Program-made: the position numbers and the translations under genes
The notes under the pieces: model-generated
The model's database searches: none
Seen by the model: the letters and a program-made list of their open reading frames with translations, nothing else
What the model was told of the DNA's origin: nothing
In this document: positions 1-6,811 of the stretch, piece by piece
Layout: each line of letters begins with the position of its first letter
Numbering within the stretch: the stretch's first letter is position 1
NCBI GenBank assembly: GCA_024691045.1
Contig: JAILOC010000043.1
Span: forward strand, 1 to 13,092
DNA from: Lachnospiraceae bacterium
Lineage (GTDB): Bacteria; Bacillota_A; Clostridia; Lachnospirales; Lachnospiraceae
Reading direction: 5' to 3'
Length of the DNA: 13,092 nucleotides

Positions 1-1257
1 ATCGACCTTCTCGATAAGCTGATAACGGTTCTCGGCGCATACCTGCTCATACTGGTTCTCCCTCAGAACCTTTCATCCCTGCTTGAACTTACCGACTGGC
101 GTCAGCGACGTATGACAAAAACAGAGCTCAGGGAGGCGGAGAAGAACGCAACCAGAGGTCTTACCCTTCGAGGAAGAATCTCACTGATGATCACTCTGGT
201 CATGATCGCGGGAACATTCACGACCACTATCATTTCCTATATTCTATACAGAGGATTTGCAATCGAACAGATGGAAAACCTGGGATTGACCATGGCAGAG
301 GTTAATGCGTACAGTATTTCCTTTGTAGCAAAGGTCATGTCCCTGTTCCTCGGATTCTTTGTTATCGTCATTGTACTCTGCATCTGGTTTGCCCAGTACC
401 ATCTGACATATCCGATAGATGCAATGACATTTGCCGCAGCACAGTTCCATTACAATACAAATAAGGAGATTGATGAATCGGTCGATTATCTTAAAGGCCT
501 TGAAGTAAAAACGGGAGATGAGATCGAGAATCTGTATAACGTTCTTACCAAGACCATAAGCGATACGGCATTCTATATTGAGGATATCAAGACCAAGAGT
601 GAGCAGATAGAAAATCTTCAGTCGGGACTTATCTATATCCTTGCGGATATGGTCGAAAGCCGCGATAAGTGCACTGGAGACCATATCAAGAAGACAGCCG
701 GCTACGTCAGACTCATACTTGATCTGCTGAAAGAAAACGAAGTCTATCCCGGTCAGGTTAATGATGAATACATTCAGTCCGTCATCAACTCCGCGCCTCT
801 TCATGATTTGGGAAAGATCAAGATAAGTGACCTCATTCTCAATAAGTCAGCAAAGCTTGACGATGACGAATATGAGAATATGAAGCAGCATACGCTTTTT
901 GGTAAGGATGTAATAGAACGAGCGAAGATGCTTTCTCCCGGATCGGATTATCTTGACGAAGCTCTAAACCTTGCGACATATCACCATGAGAAATGGGACG
1001 GAAGCGGCTATCCTAAGGGTCTGAAGGGCGAGGAGATTCCTCTTTCCGCACGTATAATGGCTATATCGGATGTATTCGATGCACTGCTTTCCAAGAGAAG
1101 CTATAAGAATCCTTTCACCTTCGAGCAGGCAATGAACATCATCAAGGAAGGCTCCGGAACAAGCTTCGATCCCAAGCTTGTTGAACTCTTTGTTAATAAC
1201 GAGGAGAGAGTAAAGGCAATCGCGCTTGAGAATGAAAAGCTGACCAGGGCTTCATGA
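1..1257 (+). CDS. membrane-anchored HD-GYP domain phosphodiesterase, 5' end outside window
   Basis: This is probably a cyclic-di-GMP phosphodiesterase of the HD-GYP class. The reading frame is open from base 1, with no ATG, GTG or TTG before the ATG at 112. That ATG has no ribosome binding site, and bases 1-111 encode a hydrophobic segment, so the gene starts upstream and 112 is internal. Hydrophobic segments lie near 19-60, 178-250 and 316-402. A HAMP-like linker follows, then a helical stretch. The catalytic domain carries the conserved metal-ligand series: His at 682-684, HD of HDLGK at 802-807, His in MKQH near 888, and HHEKWDGSGYP from 982. All signature residues are present, so activity is expected. 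The N-terminal sensor type cannot be named from this fragment. It ends 13 bases before a long terminator hairpin. Family assignment is firm; the substrate is inferred from the family. Confidence 0.93.
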   Translation: MDLLDKLITVLGAYLLILVLPQNLSSLLELTDWRQRRMTKTELREAEKNATRGLTLRGRISLMITLVMIAGTFTTTIISYILYRGFAIEQMENLGLTMAEVNAYSISFVAKVMSLFLGFFVIVIVLCIWFAQYHLTYPIDAMTFAAAQFHYNTNKEIDESVDYLKGLEVKTGDEIENLYNVLTKTISDTAFYIEDIKTKSEQIENLQSGLIYILADMVESRDKCTGDHIKKTAGYVRLILDLLKENEVYPGQVNDEYIQSVINSAPLHDLGKIKISDLILNKSAKLDDDEYENMKQHTLFGKDVIERAKMLSPGSDYLDEALNLATYHHEKWDGSGYPKGLKGEEIPLSARIMAISDVFDALLSKRSYKNPFTFEQAMNIIKEGSGTSFDPKLVELFVNNEERVKAIALENEKLTRAS

Positions 1258-1269
1258 CCCGGAATAAAG

Positions 1270-1337
1270 AAAAACAGGGGGACGGTTCTGCTGTTTCATG
1301 GCATCGCCTGAAACAGCAGAACCGTCTCCCTGTTTTT
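1270..1337. terminator. 29-bp inverted repeat, likely bidirectional terminator
   Basis: The left arm 1270-1298 and right arm 1309-1337 are complementary over 29 bases with one non-Watson-Crick position (G1280 with T1327, a G-U pair in plus-strand RNA). The loop is 10 bases. Arms begin with AAAAACAGGG and end with CCCTGTTTTT, so both strands read a U run after a GC-rich stem. It sits between two converging genes, 13 bases after the HD-GYP stop and 8 bases beyond the esterase stop, which fits a shared terminator. The core GACGGTTCTGCTGTTTCA is much longer than an ordinary terminator needs, and I recall similar GGGACGGTTCT palindromes being dispersed in Firmicute genomes. It may therefore be a REP-like element adopted as a terminator; that part is recollection, not demonstrated here. 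Confidence 0.85.
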
Positions 1338-1344
1338 CATAATC

Positions 1345-4122
1345 TTAGTGTAAGAACTCGATGGACTTGAGTGAAGGCGTTCCGCCGCCTGAGTACTTAA
1401 GGTACAGTGCATTTACTCCGGTTATATCCGGAAGCTCACATTCGTGTGCGGTCCAGATATTCGATCCTTCGCCCTTGATCTTGCCGAGAACGTCTCCGTT
1501 AATGGAAGTCCTGATCTCGAATTCACCGTTGTAATAGGCTCTTGTCTTGATACGGAGTCCCTTAACATTCTTCATATCGAAGTACTTGAATCCGATAAAG
1601 GTGTTGTTGACGATTCCCTTGATGTATGAAGGAGCCTTTACACCGTCGCCGCCTTCCTGTACAACTCTGGGGCAGTTTTCCTCGATATAGAGCTTGTGCT
1701 CATCGGTGAAGATGTTGCATGCGATATATGCGGGATATTCGCCTATATCGGAAAGAGGTCCGCCGTTAAGTCCGCATGATGTGATCTCGACCTGGGGAAT
1801 ATGTCCGTCTTCCGTAAATCGGATCTTCTCTGCACATCCCTGTCTTGAGAACCATGTTCCGTTTGTATGTCTGTGATAGAAGATGTACCAGTCATCACCT
1901 ATCTGAACGATGCTTCCGTGGTTATTTCCGCCGTATGCGCTTGCATCGCCGGGCTTTTTGTATCCGCCGATCCCGATATCATTGTTGCTTATGATGACAC
2001 CGCCGTAGGTGTAGGGACCGGTGGGTGAATCGGACATTGCATAACAGAGCTCGTGCATTACCTGTGATGAATAAATGAAGTAATACTTTCCGTTTCTTAC
2101 CCTGATGGAGGGCGCTTCGAAGAAAGCGTGTCCCTCGTAGCCTGTTCCTTCACTGTACTGTGCTCCGGGTGCAACGAACTCGGGGCCTCTCTTTATTGTG
2201 AGCATATCGGGACCCAGGAGAGTGAGCATAGCACCGTGTCTGGATTTATCACCGTGTCCGCAGAATCCTGTGAAGAGATAAGTCGTATCTCCTTCGGTAA
2301 GAACACCGGGATCGAACTGGGGTTCATCGCCTTCCTTTTCACCGAGACGGGTTCCGTCTTCGTAATGAACATATCCAATGAACTTAAAGGGCCCTGCGGG
2401 CTTATCGCTTACCGCAACGGATACTACGCATACCTTATCAAGCACATAATATATGTAGTACTTTCCGTCCGGACCGACCGTTACATCGGGAGCGTATAGG
2501 CACATATGTCCGTCTTTGTTGAGCGGATCGTCGGTCGCAGGAAGGCTGATTCCTTCGTATCTCCAGTTTCCGAGATCATTAACGTCAGCGGACCATGCCA
2601 CGTAATCGCCGAGGCAGAATGTCTCTCCTCCGTAGATGTCGTGTGAGCCGTATACGTAAACCCTGTTTCCGAATACATAGGGCTCGCCGTCAGGAATGTA
2701 CTCCCAGCTGGGAAGATAAGGGTTAACTGCCTGCTTGCGGGTGTTCTGCCTGATGCCACCTTCGAATCGGGGTGATGCGCCGTAACCCATGAACTCCATC
2801 TCATTACGTTCGTCATCGGTATAGGTATTCCATACAGGTAACGGAAGACCATTAGAGCCGAGTCCGTTGGGATCGCCCGTCTTGATGAAGTTAACGAAAT
2901 AATCCGCCATCTGGCGTGCGAGATCGAAATGTCTTCCTTCATAAGGCCTGTGGCACATCTTTATTGTGTCAAAGAAAAACCATAGATCACAGGAGTGGAA
3001 GGTTCCGGGGTAAGGATCGACGTCCGCACCGTCTCCGGGAATATCGGGATCGAAGCGGTAGTAATAGAATTTTTGATCAGGTGCATTCTTTTCCGCATCG
3101 AGGAAAGTGTCCTTGACGGATTTTTCGACGGCGTTGAGACCGTTTATTATGAACTCATCGGTGGTGTTGCCTGCGATAATGGGAACGTCCGTACACTGTC
3201 TGTTGACTATCCTGTCCCTGGGATCACCGAGTGAGAATTTATCGTCCTGAATGGGAGCGAACATTCCGTTTTCGGCACGGAACCTGGCATATTCGTTAAT
3301 GATGGTATCGGTATCTATCTTTCTTGCCTCTTCGATGCTTGAGACACCGAGCTGTGCAAGGAACTTTGCTCCCTTTTCCTCGGCCATCTCCAGAGTCATG
3401 GGCTTGAAGAGATTGTCGTTGAAATATTTGGGGCTGATGAATCCGCTGAATACTGCGGCGCCCTTGATGATATTAAAGTTGTCTTCGTGAGCAAGCTGGT
3501 TCTGTACGCTTGCTCCGCCTGCAGACTGTCCGGCGATGGTTATCTTCTCGGGATCTCCGCCAAAAGCAGCGATATTTTCATATACCCAGTGAAGTCCTGC
3601 CTTCTGGTCGAGAAGACCGAAGTTGGCGGGATGCTCGGGATCGGCTGTTGACAGGTCATGATGGCAAAGGAAACCGAAAGCGGCGAGTCTGTAAGCTACG
3701 CTGACAACGATGATCCCTCTTTTTGCGAGCGCTTCTCCGTTAAATTCCATTTCCGCGGTATATCCCCACTGGAATGCGCCGCCGTAATACCATACGAGTA
3801 CGGGAAGCTTTTCGTCCCTGCTTTTAGCGGGAGTCCAGACATTCAGATAAAGGCAGTCCTCACTTAAGGGAATATCCGCATCTACATGCCACTCCCTGCA
3901 ATATATGTCGGTTCCGACGCCGGGACGGTCCTGAGCGGAGACCGGTCCGAAATCGTCACATAATAGCTCACCCTCCCAGTTTTCTGCGGGCTGGGGAGCC
4001 TTCCATCTGTTTTCTCCTACCGGAGGTGCCGCAAAAGGAATCCCCTTAAATGCGGTAATTCTGGGGTCGTTGCCTGCAATGCCCCTTATTTTTCCGTTTT
4101 TTATCTCTGTTGATCTAAGCAT
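1345..4122 (-). CDS. carboxylesterase - GH43 glycosidase - CBM6-like fusion protein
   Basis: A 925-residue three-part enzyme. Residues 1-450 form a type-B carboxylesterase with GQSAGG (Ser200), an acidic partner in TTDE (Glu323 or Asp322) and His376. Residues 466-790 form a five-bladed GH43 domain: Asp478 in YIPDGEP as base, Asp546 in YAPD, Glu669 in FFEAPS as acid, and a His in NNHGS. Residues 800-925 resemble CBM6 (ends in LYLKYSGGG). There is no signal peptide, so it should act in the cytoplasm, plausibly removing acetyl and xylosyl or arabinosyl groups from imported oligosaccharides; the substrate is inferred. One uninterrupted frame crosses the junction near residue 465, so this is a true fusion. 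The usual HGGG oxyanion motif reads YYGGA. An upstream ATG at 4134 has no binding site, whereas GGAGGG lies 4 bases before 4122, so 4122 is preferred. It faces a GH3 gene across a shared promoter region. Confidence 0.92.
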   Translation of the reverse strand: MLRSTEIKNGKIRGIAGNDPRITAFKGIPFAAPPVGENRWKAPQPAENWEGELLCDDFGPVSAQDRPGVGTDIYCREWHVDADIPLSEDCLYLNVWTPAKSRDEKLPVLVWYYGGAFQWGYTAEMEFNGEALAKRGIIVVSVAYRLAAFGFLCHHDLSTADPEHPANFGLLDQKAGLHWVYENIAAFGGDPEKITIAGQSAGGASVQNQLAHEDNFNIIKGAAVFSGFISPKYFNDNLFKPMTLEMAEEKGAKFLAQLGVSSIEEARKIDTDTIINEYARFRAENGMFAPIQDDKFSLGDPRDRIVNRQCTDVPIIAGNTTDEFIINGLNAVEKSVKDTFLDAEKNAPDQKFYYYRFDPDIPGDGADVDPYPGTFHSCDLWFFFDTIKMCHRPYEGRHFDLARQMADYFVNFIKTGDPNGLGSNGLPLPVWNTYTDDERNEMEFMGYGASPRFEGGIRQNTRKQAVNPYLPSWEYIPDGEPYVFGNRVYVYGSHDIYGGETFCLGDYVAWSADVNDLGNWRYEGISLPATDDPLNKDGHMCLYAPDVTVGPDGKYYIYYVLDKVCVVSVAVSDKPAGPFKFIGYVHYEDGTRLGEKEGDEPQFDPGVLTEGDTTYLFTGFCGHGDKSRHGAMLTLLGPDMLTIKRGPEFVAPGAQYSEGTGYEGHAFFEAPSIRVRNGKYYFIYSSQVMHELCYAMSDSPTGPYTYGGVIISNNDIGIGGYKKPGDASAYGGNNHGSIVQIGDDWYIFYHRHTNGTWFSRQGCAEKIRFTEDGHIPQVEITSCGLNGGPLSDIGEYPAYIACNIFTDEHKLYIEENCPRVVQEGGDGVKAPSYIKGIVNNTFIGFKYFDMKNVKGLRIKTRAYYNGEFEIRTSINGDVLGKIKGEGSNIWTAHECELPDITGVNALYLKYSGGGTPSLKSIEFLH

Positions 4123-4126
4123 AGTA

Positions 4127-4132
4127 CCCTCC
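4127..4132 (-). promoter_or_regulatory. ribosome binding site GGAGGG that fixes the esterase-GH43 start
   Basis: On the minus strand GGAGGG is followed by TACT and then the ATG at 4122. The alternative ATG at 4134 overlaps the front of this site and has only A/T-rich sequence before it, so translation should begin four codons later than the longest frame. Confidence 0.75.
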
Positions 4133-4160
4133 ATGCATAAAAAATTGGAAATACATTTAT

Positions 4161-4166
4161 ATTATA
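4161..4166 (-). promoter_or_regulatory. -10 box of the esterase-GH43 gene
   Basis: The minus strand reads a perfect TATAAT here. It predicts a start of transcription near 4154 and a 5' leader of about 32 nt holding the GGAGGG site. No good -35 lies 16-18 bp upstream. A TTGACA on the same strand (4189-4194) is 22 bp away, too far for ordinary sigma-A spacing, so the promoter may need an activator. That would suit a sugar-inducible gene, but this is inference. Confidence 0.5.
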
Positions 4167-4244
4167 AAGGATATATAGTGCATAATCTTGTCAAAAATTA
4201 GCATATTTTTAGTATTTTTGGGCTCTGAAAGGAATTACAAAAAA

Positions 4245-4253
4245 TGGTATAAT
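4245..4253 (+). promoter_or_regulatory. extended -10 promoter (TGGTATAAT) of the GH3 gene
   Basis: TATAAT at 4248-4253 is preceded by TGG, a consensus extended -10 element that can work without a strong -35. Six bases (ATCCGT) separate it from the ATG at 4260, so the expected first transcribed base is the A of that ATG. The promoter is divergent from the -10 box of the esterase gene, 82 bp away, and both genes could share a regulator in between. No clear operator palindrome was found. Confidence 0.65.
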
Positions 4254-4259
4254 ATCCGT

Positions 4260-5486
4260 ATGAAAAGAATCTTTCAAAATCTTAAAAACAAAAAAGTCCT
4301 GATCTTATCGGCAGTCATATTTGCGGTAGTTGTGATCGCACTTGTCATAATTGGCATACTTGGCAGGCCTTCACCCGACGGACCGAGGGTGTTTTTCTTT
4401 TCGGGTCCCGGAACAGGCAGCAGAAGTGTTCCTGCCGCTCACGCAGATCATGAAGTTCCTGTTGATGATTACATTGCCTCCATGACCCTTCATGAGAAGG
4501 TCTGTCAGATGATCATTGCAACTCCCGCTTCAATTACCGGTGAGTTCAAGCCCAAAAGCGCAGGGCTTCTAATGCAGAACGCTCTTAGCGCATATCCTGT
4601 AGGAGGGCTGATCTTCGATACCGGTAATATTTCTGATTCCGACCAGCTCAGAAAATATCTGTCGGATGTACAGGGTTATTCACGGATTCCCCTTTTCCTT
4701 ACGCTTGATGAGGAAGGCGGAAGAGTGACAAGACTTCAGAATACAGTAGGAACGACGCCCATCGGACCGATGTATTATTATCATGAACTCGGATCCGACG
4801 TGGCATATATGAATGCTTCGTTCATCGCGTACGATATCAAGTCCTATGGCTTTAACCTGGACCTCGCCCCTGTTGCGGATGTGTGGTCAAATCCCGAAAA
4901 CACCGTTATAGGGGACAGGGCTTACAGCACAGATTACAAAGAGGCATCGGAGCTTGTTTCAGCAGCTGTAAACGGATTCCATTCACAGGGAATACCATGC
5001 TGCCTCAAGCATTTCCCCGGACACGGCGATTCCTCCGAGGACAGTCACTACGGGGCGGTTTATATATACAAGCCGTTAGCCGATATAAAAGCGGAGGAGT
5101 GTATTCCTTTTAAAACGGGAATTGATGCGGGAGCCGACTGTGTGATGATGGGACATCTCATCGTAAGTGAACTGGGCGACGATCCGGCTCTCTTTTCCCG
5201 GACACTTATACAGGACATTTTGAGAGATGAACTCGGATTTGAAGGGATCGTCATGACTGATTCTCTTCAGATGAAGGCGATGACCGACTATTACGGAGTT
5301 TCGGATATCGCAGTAAGTTCCGTGAATGCAGGCTGCGATATTCTGCTGATGCCTTCGGATGTGCCTTTTACCGTTAAGGCGATCGAAGATGCGGTTTCTG
5401 CAGGAGTGATACCTGAGTCGAGGATCGATGAAAGTGTCAGGAGGATCATTTCGCTCAAGATTAAATACGGCATTATCCAATTGTGA
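4260..5486 (+). CDS. GH3 beta-N-acetylhexosaminidase (NagZ-like), membrane-anchored
   Basis: A 408-residue family 3 glycosidase, probably releasing N-acetylglucosamine from cell-wall fragments or other beta-linked amino sugars. After a short basic N-terminus, residues 13-34 form one hydrophobic anchor followed by a Gly/Ser/Pro-rich spacer, so the catalytic domain is expected outside the membrane. DEEGGR (150-155), KHFPGHG (250-256), the Asp261-Ser-His263 dyad of the NagZ branch and the nucleophile Asp334 in VMTDSL are intact. The length fits single-domain NagZ proteins. The frame can be extended to a TTG at 4188, but that start has no binding site and would put the -10 box inside the coding region, so ATG 4260 is chosen. 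It has no Shine-Dalgarno because the transcript should begin at the ATG itself. It is divergent from the esterase-GH43 gene; a role in wall recycling rather than plant-fibre breakdown is equally possible. Confidence 0.9.
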   Translation: MKRIFQNLKNKKVLILSAVIFAVVVIALVIIGILGRPSPDGPRVFFFSGPGTGSRSVPAAHADHEVPVDDYIASMTLHEKVCQMIIATPASITGEFKPKSAGLLMQNALSAYPVGGLIFDTGNISDSDQLRKYLSDVQGYSRIPLFLTLDEEGGRVTRLQNTVGTTPIGPMYYYHELGSDVAYMNASFIAYDIKSYGFNLDLAPVADVWSNPENTVIGDRAYSTDYKEASELVSAAVNGFHSQGIPCCLKHFPGHGDSSEDSHYGAVYIYKPLADIKAEECIPFKTGIDAGADCVMMGHLIVSELGDDPALFSRTLIQDILRDELGFEGIVMTDSLQMKAMTDYYGVSDIAVSSVNAGCDILLMPSDVPFTVKAIEDAVSAGVIPESRIDESVRRIISLKIKYGIIQL

Positions 5487-5522
5487 TTTTTCTGTGTTTT
5501 TTGATTATTGAACTCCGGTTTC

Positions 5523-5544
5523 TGATATATTTGAACGGTATGAT
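5523..5544 (+). promoter_or_regulatory. possible promoter of the five-gene two-component operon
   Basis: Two overlapping -10 candidates occur: an extended one, TGATATATT (5523-5531), with TTGATT 19 bp upstream, and TATGAT (5539-5544) with no good -35. The segment GGTATGATAT (5537-5546) differs by one base from the -10 region of the GH3 gene. No hairpin terminator separates GH3 from this site, so read-through from GH3 is also possible. The exact start cannot be settled by eye. Confidence 0.4.
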
Positions 5545-5562
5545 ATGAGGGGCTCTGAACTT

Positions 5563-6147
5563 ATGGAAAAAGAAAGAGTAACTGCACTCGGATATGAGTT
5601 TGCATGTCTTGACGATGCGATACTTGCCCAGTCCGAAATGAAGAAGATCGAATATCTCAAGTCTCATCTGGACAGGGGCGATGCCCAGACCGTCAAGGCT
5701 CTGTTCGATAAGGCTATAGACGAGAAGTTCTTCAAGACTCCCGTCGGCATCGCATTTCTAACAGAGATGAGGGAATACCTGATCGATACTCTCGATTATT
5801 CCGAGGAGGAGGTTCGGGCGATCCCCCTGTATATGTTCTATGACACAACGGTAAAAAAGGAGAAAGCTTCAGAAGACTCCGTGAAAAAGAAAGAACCTGT
5901 AGGTCTTCTTTTTATCTCGATAGTTTTGAATATTGCACTTCTTGCCGGCGTTGTCTGGATGTTCTGGATCGCTACACATACGGATAATCCAAATATCCTC
6001 AATTACGAGACTGTGATCACTGACAGATATGCTGCATGGGATCAGGAACTTACCGAGCGTGAAAGACAGGTCCGCATAATGGAGCGTGAACTTGGATTGG
6101 AACAGGAAAGCACTGATCTTTCCAATGACGAAGATGGACAAGACTAA
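5563..6147 (+). CDS. single-pass membrane protein with cytoplasmic domain and coiled-coil tail, function unknown
   Basis: I do not recognise an assigned function. The 194-residue product has a soluble helical domain (about 1-100; features include YEFACLDDA and FKTPVGIAFL), a lysine-rich stretch (about 99-111), one membrane span (about 112-135), and a charged tail of about 60 residues predicted to form a short coiled coil around WDQELTERERQVRIMERE. By the positive-inside rule the N-terminal domain is cytoplasmic and the tail outside. I have an impression that similar small N-terminal domains recur in clostridial hypothetical proteins, but this is unverified. ATG 5563 is preferred over the in-frame ATG 5545 because GAGGGG (5547-5552) lies 10 bases before it; the spacing is slightly long. 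Its 3' end overlaps the response regulator by 14 bases. An accessory sensor or adaptor for the kinase is possible but only from context. Confidence 0.75.
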   Translation: MEKERVTALGYEFACLDDAILAQSEMKKIEYLKSHLDRGDAQTVKALFDKAIDEKFFKTPVGIAFLTEMREYLIDTLDYSEEEVRAIPLYMFYDTTVKKEKASEDSVKKKEPVGLLFISIVLNIALLAGVVWMFWIATHTDNPNILNYETVITDRYAAWDQELTERERQVRIMERELGLEQESTDLSNDEDGQD

Positions 6148-6811
6148 GATTTTGATCGTTGATGATGAAGAACGCATGCGCAAGCTGGTTAAGGACTTCC
6201 TTGTAAAGGATGGCTTTGAAGTGCTTGAATGTGCAAACGGACTTGATGCCGTGGATACCTTTGAAGCCGATCCTTCGATCGCACTGATAATTATGGATGT
6301 CATGATGCCCGTTCTCGACGGATGGGGTGCGGTACAGGCGATCAGGAATAATTCCCGTGTCCCCATCATTATGCTTACTGCCAAATCTGAGGAAAACGAT
6401 GAACTCAGAGGATTTGCTCTCGGAGTAGACGAATACATCGCCAAGCCCTTTTCTCCCAAGATCCTTGTCGCAAGGGTAAATGCGATCCTTAAAAGGGCCG
6501 GCGGCAATGGTCAGGCCGATGAACTTTCTGCAGGTTGCATACGGATGAACAGGGCGGCCCATACGGTATATGTTGACGATAAACCGGTTGAATTAAGCTT
6601 CAAGGAGTTCGAGCTCCTTTCATACTTTATAGAAAACAAAGGCATTGCGCTTTCCAGGGAAAATATCCTTAACAATGTCTGGGATTATGATTATTTCGGT
6701 GAAGCCCGCACCATTGACACCCATGTCAAAAAGCTCCGCGCCAAACTCGGTGACAAAGCCGGTGATATGATCAGGACAATATGGGGTATGGGCTATAAAT
6801 TCGAGGAATAA
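6134..6811 (+). CDS. OmpR/PhoB-family response regulator
   Basis: A 225-residue DNA-binding regulator. The receiver domain (3-118) has the acidic pair Asp10-Asp11, phospho-acceptor Asp55 in MDVMMP, Thr82 and Lys104 in AKPF, so it should be phosphorylated normally. The C-terminal winged helix (about 130-225) has the usual LSFKEFELL, recognition helix region RTIDTHVKKLR and the closing WGMGYKFEE. The N-terminus MDKTKILIVDD is typical from ATG 6134; an in-frame ATG at 6125 and a GTG at 6086 exist. None has a good binding site, suggesting translational coupling to the upstream gene, whose stop lies inside this one. The cognate kinase follows with no gap. The likely targets are its own operon or envelope genes; no direct-repeat operator was recognised upstream. 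Confidence 0.93.
   Translation: MDKTKILIVDDEERMRKLVKDFLVKDGFEVLECANGLDAVDTFEADPSIALIIMDVMMPVLDGWGAVQAIRNNSRVPIIMLTAKSEENDELRGFALGVDEYIAKPFSPKILVARVNAILKRAGGNGQADELSAGCIRMNRAAHTVYVDDKPVELSFKEFELLSYFIENKGIALSRENILNNVWDYDYFGEARTIDTHVKKLRAKLGDKAGDMIRTIWGMGYKFEE

Noticed and set aside
2128..2942. Open frames on both strands inside the GH43 region (for example 2128-2499 plus, 2481-2942 minus)
   Set aside because: They lie within a strongly conserved enzyme domain, have no binding sites and encode no recognisable protein; they are by-products of codon bias.
4189..4194. Perfect TTGACA on the minus strand as -35 of the esterase gene
   Set aside because: It is 22 bp from the TATAAT, outside normal sigma-A spacing; kept only as a speculative activator-dependent arrangement.
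4188..4259. Longer GH3 frame starting with TTG at 4188
   Set aside because: No binding site precedes it, and it would place a consensus extended -10 promoter inside the coding sequence and push a basic, unusual segment before the membrane anchor.
4220..5559. Shared 10-mer GGGCTCTGAA at 4220-4229 and 5550-5559, near two promoters
   Set aside because: It lies upstream of one -10 and downstream of the other, so it cannot be the same operator position; two copies of a 10-mer may be chance.
6050..6562. 170-codon minus-strand frame opposite the response regulator start
   Set aside because: It runs antisense to a well-supported receiver domain and has no translation signals.
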